The translations under genes and the position numbers were made by a program. Under the pieces are notes generated by a model. The model searched no databases, was not told the origin of the DNA, and saw nothing but the letters and a program-made list of their open reading frames with translations. DNA of 32,237 nt from assembly GCA_902826865.1 (NCBI GenBank), contig CADEGN010000068.1:1-32237 (forward strand). The letters are read 5' to 3'. Shown in pieces: positions 8,680 through 15,637 of this stretch (positions within the stretch are counted from its first letter, which is position 1; each line of letters opens with the position of its first letter). The stretch comes from an uncultured Myxococcales bacterium. Lineage in GTDB: Bacteria; Myxococcota_A; Polyangia; Nannocystales; Nannocystaceae.

Positions 8680-9318
8680 ATGTCGACCGTCACGACTCCC
8701 GAAGTGATCCGCAAAGCCCCCAAGCAAGCGCGGGCGCTCGCTACGGTGGAGGCCATCCTCACCGCCACGGCCGAAGTCCTCGCCGAAGTGGGCTATGACC
8801 GCGCAACCACGAACGCCATCGCCAAGCGGGCGGGCGTCAGCATCGGATCGTTGTACCAGTACTACCCAAACAAGGAAGCGCTCGTCACGGCACTATGTGA
8901 AAGACACATGGCCGAGACGACTGGAATGATCGTTTCAGAAGTTGCCGCCCTCCGCGATCGGCCCCTCGACGTCGCCGTCACCGGGCTGATCAAGGCACTT
9001 CTGCGCGCACACGCGGCCGCTCCGCAGCTCCACCGCGTGCTGATCGAGAGCGCACCGCGCATCACGGGTTTCGAGCGCATTGCCCAGGTCGATCGGATGA
9101 TGATCGAGCTGATCCGCGCCGAACTCGAGCGCCGGCAAGAGCGCCTGCGTCCGGAGAACCTCGAGATCGCCGTGTTCATCCTCGTGCACAGCGTGCAAGC
9201 GGTGATTCACGCGGCGGTCCTCGATCGCCCCCGGACACTCGGTAACGATGCACTTGCCGACGAAGTCACGGAGTTGGTGCTGCGCTATCTGCTGGCGGAG
9301 CCCCAACGCGCAGCTTGA
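8680..9318 (+). CDS. TetR/AcrR family transcriptional regulator
   Basis: 212-residue DNA-binding regulator. The ATG at 8680 is preceded by AGAGGA and lies 22 bp after the TPR-like gene, so it is probably part of the same transcript. The N-terminal domain is classic TetR: a helix around 20-37, then the helix-turn-helix TTNAIAKRAGVSIGSLYQYY (43-62) and the following PNKEAL. Residues about 75-205 form the ligand-binding and dimerisation domain, which is too variable to name a ligand. Family knowledge: most members repress adjacent genes and release DNA on binding a small molecule. Whether it controls its own operon or the P450 3.5 kb upstream cannot be told from sequence. It converges with the CBS-domain gene, 17 bp away. 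Confidence 0.93.
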   Translation: MSTVTTPEVIRKAPKQARALATVEAILTATAEVLAEVGYDRATTNAIAKRAGVSIGSLYQYYPNKEALVTALCERHMAETTGMIVSEVAALRDRPLDVAVTGLIKALLRAHAAAPQLHRVLIESAPRITGFERIAQVDRMMIELIRAELERRQERLRPENLEIAVFILVHSVQAVIHAAVLDRPRTLGNDALADEVTELVLRYLLAEPQRAA

Positions 9319-9319
9319 T

Positions 9320-9333
9320 CGCCTCGCCAGGCG
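9320..9333. terminator. Small convergent hairpin between TetR and CBS genes
   Basis: CGCCT (9320-9324) pairs with AGGCG (9329-9333) around CGCC. It fills the 17-bp gap between two convergent stop codons and may act for both. The stem is short and has no T-tract. Confidence 0.35.
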
Positions 9334-9335
9334 CG

Positions 9336-9749
9336 TCAGACAAGATGGGTGTGCAGCATCTCCGCGAATGCCTGGCAAGCATCGACGGTCGTGAACACGC
9401 CCACGACGTGATGGTTATCCACGATGATGGCTGAGCCGTACTTGTGGCGCGCCATCTCCTTCACGACCTCGTCGAGCGGCGTGTCCGGGTGCACCGAGTA
9501 GACCTGGTCGCTCATCGCCTCTTCGACGAGGATCTTCTTTGGGTCAACATCACGTAACGTCTCCACGAGGTGCAAGTCGCCGTCGGAGACCAAACCCACG
9601 AGCCGCTCGGCCGACAAGACCGGGAGATGGCGGATCTTGAATTTGCGCATCATCTGGTGCGCGTGCTCCATCGTCTGATCGACGCCGATCGTGTGTGGCG
9701 CAGCGGACATGAACTTGCGAACGGCGGGAATGGGACGTTGCTTCGACAT
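9336..9749 (-). CDS. Two-CBS-domain protein
   Basis: 137-residue cytoplasmic protein made almost entirely of two CBS motifs, about 8-66 and 74-132. The first has FMSAAPHTIGVD...MRKFKIRHLPVLS...LVGLVSDGDL; the second has AMSDQVYSVHPDTPLDEVV...GSAIIVDNHHVVGVFTTVDA. Family knowledge: a CBS pair (Bateman module) binds adenosine nucleotides such as AMP, ATP or S-adenosylmethionine and serves as an energy or ligand sensor; stand-alone copies usually act on a partner protein. No partner is evident next to it: TetR lies convergent downstream, and the kinase gene on the same strand lies 139 bp upstream, separated by a hairpin. The start at 9749 has no strong ribosome-binding site. Confidence 0.93.
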   Translation of the reverse strand: MSKQRPIPAVRKFMSAAPHTIGVDQTMEHAHQMMRKFKIRHLPVLSAERLVGLVSDGDLHLVETLRDVDPKKILVEEAMSDQVYSVHPDTPLDEVVKEMARHKYGSAIIVDNHHVVGVFTTVDACQAFAEMLHTHLV

Positions 9750-9830
9750 GGACGCGCGTCATTGTGCACCCTACGTGCCAACGCACGTTCGTCGAAGTCG
9801 CGCCCTTCCCCCCGCCTGCCGCGTCACCGG

Positions 9831-9855
9831 GCCGGCAAATCCTGCTTTGGTCGGC
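9831..9855 (-). terminator. Hairpin after the kinase-TPR gene
   Basis: GCCGGCAAA (9831-9839) pairs with the segment 9846-9855 (TTTGGTCGGC) with one G-T pair and one bulged G, giving nine pairs around a six-base loop. It lies 33 nt beyond the stop of the minus-strand kinase gene and before the CBS gene, so it probably separates the two transcripts. Confidence 0.45.
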
Positions 9856-9888
9856 AGCCTTTGCGCGCTCGCCCGCGCGTGGACCAGC

Positions 9889-12800
9889 CTACGGCTGCAC
9901 CGCGCGCCGTGGTCGCGAGGCGGGATGCTGGCCAAGCCAATCGCGCATTTCTGCGAGCTTGGCGGTGTCGTTGCCCCCGGTTGCAATCGCCTGCTCGACA
10001 TCGTCGCGCCCCGCCTGTCGTCCGGCGTCATCGCTCGCCAGGGCCCAGCGCACGCGACCGCTGACAAACCGGGCCTCGGCGCGGAGCGTAGGGTCGGGTT
10101 CCCCTTCGCGCATGGCCAGGCCGCGGTCCGCAGCTGCCTTCGCCTCGTTCAGCTCCCCACGTGCGAGTTGAATCTCAGCCAGGCGCACGTAGGAGCTCGC
10201 AACTCGGGGATGCTCGGGCCCTAGCGCGCGCTCGCGAGTCGCGAGCGCTGCCTGCACGAGCCTGAGCGCCTCGTCGTGTCGACCGAGCGACATCATGGTT
10301 CCGGCCGCGTTGTGTTGGTAGATGGCTACCGTCGGCGACGACTCACCGAACTGAGCGATCGCCATATCGATGGCCCGCTGAAACTCGACGCTCGCTGCTT
10401 CGTGTCGGCCGGCCGTCTCGAGGAGCACGCCGAGACTGGCATGGGCGGACGCTACTTCCGTGGGATCGATGCGCTCGGCGATTTCAAGCACCCGACGCGC
10501 GATTCGTAGCCCGGCATCATGCTCGCCGACGTCGGCTAGAACGCTCGCGACGTTGTGGCGCATGAGGTTGCACGTGGGATGCTCGGGCGTCAGCGCAGCC
10601 TCACAGATCGCAAGCGCCTGTTCCAAATGCGTCTTCGCCGCGCGCTTATCTCCGAGTTCGCTCATCACGATGCCCATGCTGTTGAGCGCTGCTGCGGCGT
10701 TGGGGTGGCCCCGACCGTACTCAGCGAGCGTGAGCTCGAGCGCGCGTTCGAACGCGGCACGGGCCTCGGTCCACGACCCCTTCGCCATGAGCACCCCTCC
10801 GAGAGTGCCGAGCGACGATCCAATACTCACGTGCTGAGGACCGAACGCTTCCTCGCGAATTCGCAGCGCCTCGCGCACGTGTTGCTCCGCGCGTTCGAGG
10901 TCCCCGTGTTCGAGGTACGCGCTTCCGATGGCTCGTTCGAGCTCGGAGCCGAGGTCTGGATCGCCTCCCATCCGATCGAGCGCACCCTTCCCATGCGCGT
11001 ACCATCGCGACGCTTCGACGAGCTGACGCGATCTGGCGCCGGTGACCCAGACCAGGCGGAGCGACGCTCCTACCAGGGTTTCACTGCTGGCACTGGCGAG
11101 CGCGGAAGAAAGAGCCTGGTGGTAGCCGGCTTCCGCCGCAGCAACGTCGCCCAACAACTCCGTTGTGGTCGCATCAGTCAGCAACGCCTCCGCCTCGGCG
11201 CTGGCGTACCCAATCGCGTTAGCGCGCGCGACGACAGCTCTGGCCTCGATCGCCGCCGCGCGAAAGTCCCCCGCCTCGCCCAGGACCTTGGCCCGCGTGA
11301 GCGCGGCGTCGATTTCACGCGCCTGATCGGGGTCGACGTCATCGCGTGAACGTTCGCGCGCGATCAGTGCGTCGAGGTCGCCACAAATCTCAATCGCCGG
11401 GAGATTCTCGGCGATCTCGATCGCATTTTCGATCGTCTGTTCTCCACCTGCGAGCAATACGTCGGTCGCGGCACGCAGCGCGTCGCGCCGGCGATCGAGG
11501 CAAGTCATCTGCAAAACTAGAACGGCGGGCGGCCGCGCCCCTTCGACCTCATCACGGCATGCCTGACTTTGCATCGACAGCCATTGGGCGGCATACGGAT
11601 CGAGCCGGCGATGCAAAGCCTCAATTGTGGTCGCCGCGTAGGGTTTGCCGCCATTGGTGATGACCTCGTCGAGTTGCTCCTGACGAGCCTCATCCCACAC
11701 GTTCTCGAGCTGCTCGGCGACGTCTTGGCAGTAGGGCGTCACCCCAAGCTCCTCACGCTCGTAGGCCGCGACCGCCGCCGTGGCGACCACCGCAGGCAGG
11801 GCCAGCGCGGCGACCTGGCGCCAGGGGTGATACGGATTGCGCACGAGCTCGGCAAGCAGCTCGACCATCGACGGATATCTGTCGGTCGGATCGATGGAGA
11901 GTCCGACAAGCAGCGCACGACGCAGCCACCGCGGCACCGACGATTCCCGTGGCGCGGAACGTACGCGCCCCTCGCTGACACTCGCGATCAGCTCCGACAA
12001 CACACGGCCGGGAAACGGCCGGTGCCCGTAGAGCCCCTCGTAGACCGCGACACAGTAGCTGAACTGATCCGAGCACGCGTCGGGACGGCCGCCCGCCAGC
12101 TGCTCCGGGGCCATGTAAGCCGGCGTACCCACCAGCGCGCCCGTCTGCGTGAGCGTCAAGCCAAGCGCACGTGAACCGCCGACCAGCGAGTCCGCTGACG
12201 CAAACGCATCGGTATTTCCGGCGGCCGGACGTGCGAGGCCGAAGTCGGTGACGAGCACGCGACCGTCGCGGCCGAGCAAGACGTTGTCGGGCTTGAAGTC
12301 GCGGTGAACGAGTCCCGCCGCGTGGGCCGCTGCCAAACCCCGCCCCGCGGGTAGCAGGACCTGCAGCACTTCGCGCCATGATCGTCTCCGCTCGCCGAGC
12401 CACTGCGCCAACGTACTGCCGTCGATGAACTCCATCGCCACGAACACCTGGCCTTCGAATGTGCCAACGTCGTGGACGGTAATCACGTTCGGGTGACTGA
12501 GCTTCGCCATCGCCTGCGCCTCGCGGAGAAGGCGAGTGCGCAGGTCGGACATCGCCTTCGAACCCGAGCCACCCGGCGCGGTGCGCATCAGCTTGATTGC
12601 AACCTTGCGATCGAGCTCGGGGTCGTACGCGGCAAATACCACGCCCATGCCGCCGGCACCGACGCGCGACAGCACGACGTAGCGCCCAAGCCTGGATCCG
12701 TCCGGCAAGTACGCGTTGCCCAGCCGTGCGGACGGCTCACCGCCGGCCGGCTCAGTCTGCAACGTCTCCGAAACACCCTCGAGCGATTCGATACCCTCGA

Positions 12801-12948
12801 CGGGCTCCTCGAAAATGCGCGCGAGGTCACCAACGACGCGGCAGCACGCGGGGCAGCCGTCAATATGACGCTCGATCTCTCCACGCGCCTCGCGGTCAAG
12901 CTCGCCGCGCACAAAGTCGGCGACCTGATTTTCCTCCGGACATCCCAT
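9889..12948 (-). CDS. Ser/Thr protein kinase with N-terminal zinc finger (zf-HC2), membrane segment and TPR array
   Basis: 1019-residue protein. The ATG ending at 12948 is chosen over one 20 codons upstream because the zinc finger begins directly after it. Residues 3-35 carry C3-x24-H28-x3-C32-x2-C35, the pattern of anti-sigma zinc fingers. The kinase domain spans about 88-370: glycine loop GAGGMG (97-102), K119 in VAIK, E143, catalytic HRDFKPDN (H215, D217, N222), DFG (235-237) and APE (280-282), all intact, so it should be active. A hydrophobic stretch about 378-396 may cross the membrane, placing the sensor part outside. Residues about 400-580 contain helices of unclear type; from about 580 to 1000 there are kinesin-light-chain-like TPRs of about 42 residues. 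A sigma-70-like gene is divergent, 316 bp away, suggesting a functional pair. Confidence 0.93.
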   Translation of the reverse strand: MGCPEENQVADFVRGELDREARGEIERHIDGCPACCRVVGDLARIFEEPVEGIESLEGVSETLQTEPAGGEPSARLGNAYLPDGSRLGRYVVLSRVGAGGMGVVFAAYDPELDRKVAIKLMRTAPGGSGSKAMSDLRTRLLREAQAMAKLSHPNVITVHDVGTFEGQVFVAMEFIDGSTLAQWLGERRRSWREVLQVLLPAGRGLAAAHAAGLVHRDFKPDNVLLGRDGRVLVTDFGLARPAAGNTDAFASADSLVGGSRALGLTLTQTGALVGTPAYMAPEQLAGGRPDACSDQFSYCVAVYEGLYGHRPFPGRVLSELIASVSEGRVRSAPRESSVPRWLRRALLVGLSIDPTDRYPSMVELLAELVRNPYHPWRQVAALALPAVVATAAVAAYEREELGVTPYCQDVAEQLENVWDEARQEQLDEVITNGGKPYAATTIEALHRRLDPYAAQWLSMQSQACRDEVEGARPPAVLVLQMTCLDRRRDALRAATDVLLAGGEQTIENAIEIAENLPAIEICGDLDALIARERSRDDVDPDQAREIDAALTRAKVLGEAGDFRAAAIEARAVVARANAIGYASAEAEALLTDATTTELLGDVAAAEAGYHQALSSALASASSETLVGASLRLVWVTGARSRQLVEASRWYAHGKGALDRMGGDPDLGSELERAIGSAYLEHGDLERAEQHVREALRIREEAFGPQHVSIGSSLGTLGGVLMAKGSWTEARAAFERALELTLAEYGRGHPNAAAALNSMGIVMSELGDKRAAKTHLEQALAICEAALTPEHPTCNLMRHNVASVLADVGEHDAGLRIARRVLEIAERIDPTEVASAHASLGVLLETAGRHEAASVEFQRAIDMAIAQFGESSPTVAIYQHNAAGTMMSLGRHDEALRLVQAALATRERALGPEHPRVASSYVRLAEIQLARGELNEAKAAADRGLAMREGEPDPTLRAEARFVSGRVRWALASDDAGRQAGRDDVEQAIATGGNDTAKLAEMRDWLGQHPASRPRRAVQP

Positions 12949-13264
12949 GCGACGCGACCTGACGTTGCCACGCGCAATGGACACACGCCAGCGCTGCCCA
13001 GGTGACATACGGCGCTGGCGGCGTCGAAGGGCGACAGCCCCCGTTTCTCACGTTTCCTGCAACGGGGCGCGTTGGTCGATTCCTTCGTCGCCCCATGATG
13101 CGCGACTCCGACCGCGGGCACCGGCAGGCGTCGGCGAGGATTTCCCAGCCCGCTCCACCCCGGCCACTGTCGTATGCCGGGCGCGCGTGGCCGTCCCACG
13201 CCGTTCCGGCCGATCGACGGGCGCGCTTTGCCGCCGGACCAGGGTGCGCTACGGTCGAATCGGA
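12949..13264. promoter_or_regulatory. Divergent intergenic region between kinase and sigma factor genes
   Basis: 316 bp without a convincing gene, expected to hold the promoters of both the kinase (-) and the sigma factor (+). The clearest element is a spaced inverted repeat at 12987-13021, described separately. No sigma-70 -35/-10 pair is convincing on either strand. The frame of the sigma gene stays open upstream to 12947, but the added residues are Arg/Pro-rich and look non-coding. Confidence 0.5.
12987..13021. promoter_or_regulatory. 9-bp inverted repeat with 17-bp spacer upstream of the kinase gene
   Basis: CGCCAGCGC (12987-12995) is matched exactly in reverse complement by GCGCTGGCG (13013-13021). 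Its near edge is 38 bp upstream of the kinase start. It could be an operator for a dimeric regulator, or form a hairpin in the kinase leader transcript. Confidence 0.45.
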
Positions 13265-14188
13265 ATGGTCGAGAGCGCAGGGCTGGCAGCTGCTTTTCTC
13301 GACGCTTTGCCGGCCACGGCGCGCGGCGCATTCCAGACGCACCCGGACACCGAGGACCGCCTGGTGGGGCTCGTCGGCGAGGCAAGGGCGGCGCTCGGCG
13401 ACCTCGCGCCGGATGATCGTGCGTTCGTCGCCCATGTCGCGGCCGCGCTGCCCGCAGATGCAACCCCGGTCCTGTTCGAACGGCTGCGCGCTGCGGACCT
13501 GTATCTCGCGTTTGGTTGCAGCATCGGCAATGCCGATGCGCTGTCGGCCTTTGAAACCGAGTTCGGACGTGACATCGACCTCGCAATCGGGCGCTCAGGC
13601 AACATTAACCTCGCCAAGGACGAGTTTCGCCAACTGGTCCGCAGCAAGTTATTCGTGGCAAACGACGGCCGCCGCCCAAAGATCGCCGACTACGCCGGAC
13701 GCGGAGATCTCCGCAGCTGGGTGCGCGTGACAGCGCTACGCATGATCGTCGATCTAGCGCGCCAACATGCGAGCGGACGCGAGGTGCCGATGGAGTCCGA
13801 CGCAATCGGGGCCCTGCCATCCCCGGGCGACGATCCCGAGCTCGACTACATGCAGCGGACCTACCGGACCGAGTTTCGTGACGCACTGCAGGCAGCATTT
13901 GGCCGACTGACACCCCGCGAGCGCAATCTTCTTCGCCATCAGGTACTGCACGGACTTAACATCGATCAGGTCGGCGCTCTCTACCGCGTCCATCGGACAA
14001 CGGCATTTCGGTGGATCGAAAAGGCGCGCAGGTCACTGCTCCACCACACCCGCGCGGCACTGCAAGAGCGCCTGCGTCTCGGCAGTGGCGAGTTTTTGAG
14101 CATCATGCGCGTCGTTCAGGGTGATCTCGACGTCAGCGTCCGGCGATTGCTGGTCTCCGACATCGAGCAAGAACCGCGCGACATCTGA
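13265..14188 (+). CDS. Sigma-70-family RNA polymerase sigma factor, myxobacterial kinase-associated type
   Basis: 307-residue protein. The ATG at 13265 gives the best coding fit; an in-frame GTG at 13244 is possible, and neither has a strong ribosome-binding site. Residues 1-110 are a helical extension not seen in ordinary ECF factors. About 85-170 corresponds to region 2, with the helix DLRSWVRVTALRMIVDLAR (148-166). Region 4 is clear at about 205-265: FGRLTPRERNLLRHQVLHG, then the helix-turn-helix LNIDQVGALYRVHRTTAFRWI with a basic end. The C-terminal 40 residues are an additional tail. The pattern recalls sigma factors of TIGR03001 type described in myxobacteria. It is divergent from a kinase bearing an anti-sigma zinc finger, so control by that protein is a fair inference. 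Its stop lies 1 bp from the convergent B3/B4 gene. Confidence 0.87.
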   Translation: MVESAGLAAAFLDALPATARGAFQTHPDTEDRLVGLVGEARAALGDLAPDDRAFVAHVAAALPADATPVLFERLRAADLYLAFGCSIGNADALSAFETEFGRDIDLAIGRSGNINLAKDEFRQLVRSKLFVANDGRRPKIADYAGRGDLRSWVRVTALRMIVDLARQHASGREVPMESDAIGALPSPGDDPELDYMQRTYRTEFRDALQAAFGRLTPRERNLLRHQVLHGLNIDQVGALYRVHRTTAFRWIEKARRSLLHHTRAALQERLRLGSGEFLSIMRVVQGDLDVSVRRLLVSDIEQEPRDI

Positions 14189-14189
14189 C

Positions 14190-14834
14190 TCAGCCGGTCA
14201 CGATCTCGACATCGCTGATGTTCGCGCCGGCGCGTTGGCAGAGCTCGCGATACCAAGCAAGTGCACGATCGGTGTGGTCGCGTAGCTCGCTCGAGCCCCA
14301 AACGACACAAAGCACCTCGTGCGTGCCGCCGTGGGTCTTGGTCCGTTGGGCATCTTTGACGGCGTTGGCGCACGGGCCGCTTGCGTCGTGGAGGCACAGC
14401 AAGCCGGTGAGCCGGATCTCCTGGCCCGAAGCGTTGAAAACATAGGCCGCGTCTGGAGACGCGATGCCGATTCGCAGCGGAGCGATCGCGCGGCCGAGGT
14501 CGACAACGCTGATCGGCAGGCCGCTGTGCAACGAGACCGCGTTGCAGAGATCGACCGCCGTATTGATGCTCCCCAGCGTGCCCTCGCCGGCTGCAGCCAA
14601 GAGGTACTCGGACGCGGGCTTGCCACGACCCGAAGGTTTGTAGCCCCCGTGCCGAAGCAACCTGCGAACGGCGCCGCGCACCACCTCGTCGGCACGCAAC
14701 GGGACATCGGCGTCACGCGCGAGCAGTCCCGTCAACCACGGCGGTGACGGCGTTTCGCCCAGCGGGCGGTCCCAACGCGCCCGAAACGCGCCGGTACGGA
14801 GCAGGGGATGGGCGTCGACGGCGAGCGTCGTCAT
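14190..14834 (-). CDS. Stand-alone B3/B4 domain protein (PheRS beta-subunit-like)
   Basis: 214-residue cytoplasmic protein matching the B3/B4 domain of the phenylalanyl-tRNA synthetase beta chain (COG3382-type). The core is about 66-195: KPSGRGKPASEYLL followed by the helix INTAVDLCNAVSLHSGLPI (90-108), which is the family signature, then VVDLGRAIAPLRIGIA and the C-terminal strand region. In PheRS this domain hydrolyses Tyr-tRNA(Phe), but the B1, B2, B5 and catalytic modules are absent here. The free-standing form is usually annotated as a PheRS-related or DNA/RNA-binding protein without a proven role; trans-editing of mischarged tRNA is one possibility. The start at 14834 is a good ATG with GGCGG upstream. 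It is divergent from a Cys-rich exported protein (120 bp) and convergent with the sigma gene. Confidence 0.85.
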   Translation of the reverse strand: MTTLAVDAHPLLRTGAFRARWDRPLGETPSPPWLTGLLARDADVPLRADEVVRGAVRRLLRHGGYKPSGRGKPASEYLLAAAGEGTLGSINTAVDLCNAVSLHSGLPISVVDLGRAIAPLRIGIASPDAAYVFNASGQEIRLTGLLCLHDASGPCANAVKDAQRTKTHGGTHEVLCVVWGSSELRDHTDRALAWYRELCQRAGANISDVEIVTG

Positions 14835-14954
14835 CGTGGGCCGCCAGGGTATGCGGCGATCGCCCGCCCGAGCAAGGCCGGCGGGGCCAACGCCTGCACT
14901 TGACGGGGCTTCGCACCAGGCCAGCGCTCATGCGATGCTCCCGGCGAGCATCGC

Positions 14955-15539
14955 GTGCGCCTGCTGGTCATCGTCGCCCTCGGTACCTCGCTCGGCTGGG
15001 CGTGCAAGCCAGAGCAGTTCGCGTGCGACACGGACGTGGATTGTCGACGTAGTGGCGAGCTTGGCCGCTGCGAGGTGACCAACTACTGCAGTTTTCCCAC
15101 GGAGGATTGCCCATCACGACGGCGCTACGGCGATCTCGCCCCGATCGATTTGGCCGGTGATTGCGTCGACGATGAGCTGGGCGGCAGCTCCGTAGCCGGA
15201 AGCAGCTCCGAATCGGGGTCGTCCGGTGGGGTCGCCGAGACCGGGCTTGTCGAGGGCGATCCGTATGGCCCTTGCACGCTGACGCCCGACTGCGCCGCGC
15301 CCGGAGCGACCTGCCTATCGAACGGCGACAGCCGCATGTGCGCCCCGAGCTGCCCGGTCAAAGCGTCGCCGTCGACCGCATGTCCGGCCGCGGTCGGTGG
15401 CGGGGGCGAGGTCAGTTGCCTCTACACCGACAGTGGAATGACTTCGTTGGGCTGCTTCATTACGTGTGCCAGCGACGCCCAGTGCCCCAACGGGATGGTG
15501 TGTCGCGACCCCGTCTGCACCTGGGAACAGCCGATGTGA
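14955..15539 (+). CDS. Cys-rich exported protein, probable lipoprotein
   Basis: 194-residue protein of a style common in myxobacteria; no function is known to me. It starts at a GTG with GGCGAG about 9 nt upstream; no in-frame ATG is available nearby. The signal peptide [17 protein letters not shown] ends in a Cys at 17, but Gly occupies the -3 position, so the lipobox is atypical. Two Cys-rich parts flank a Gly/Ser/Glu linker (about 76-98): the first has about six cysteines (24-71), and the second begins [11 protein letters not shown] and holds about nine cysteines. The 'DC...GATCL...CAPSC' spacing suggests disulfide-stabilised secreted repeats. Aconitase begins 98 bp downstream on the same strand, but a functional link is unlikely. 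Confidence 0.8.
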   Translation: MRLLVIVALGTSLGWACKPEQFACDTDVDCRRSGELGRCEVTNYCSFPTEDCPSRRRYGDLAPIDLAGDCVDDELGGSSVAGSSSESGSSGGVAETGLVEGDPYGPCTLTPDCAAPGATCLSNGDSRMCAPSCPVKASPSTACPAAVGGGGEVSCLYTDSGMTSLGCFITCASDAQCPNGMVCRDPVCTWEQPM

Positions 15540-15637
15540 CGCCGGACGCCCCGGCATTGCGGCAACGAAGCGCGCGCGGCAAGATGCCCCGGCCGGCCGC
15601 AGACAGAGAGCTTGCGGATCGGCCCCGGAGCAGCTCC

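Noticed and set aside
9338..9749. CBS protein as a regulatory subunit of the neighbouring kinase
   Set aside because: 139 bp and a hairpin separate them, and the domains do not suggest a physical link; proximity alone is not enough.
10555..11349. 264-codon plus-strand open frame antisense to the TPR part of the kinase
   Set aside because: The TPR array on the minus strand is well formed; this frame has no family features.
12472..13005. 177-codon plus-strand open frame antisense to the kinase N-terminus
   Set aside because: It covers the glycine loop and zinc finger of the real gene in antisense and lacks its own signals.
12947..13264. Longer N-terminus for the sigma factor beginning at 12947
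   Set aside because: The added 106 codons are Arg/Pro-rich and would overlap the first bases of the divergent kinase gene; the coding pattern starts near 13244-13265.
14900..14928. TTGACG followed 17 bases later by AGCGCT, considered as a promoter for the Cys-rich exported protein
   Set aside because: The -35-like box is fair, but the -10 position has no resemblance to TATAAT.
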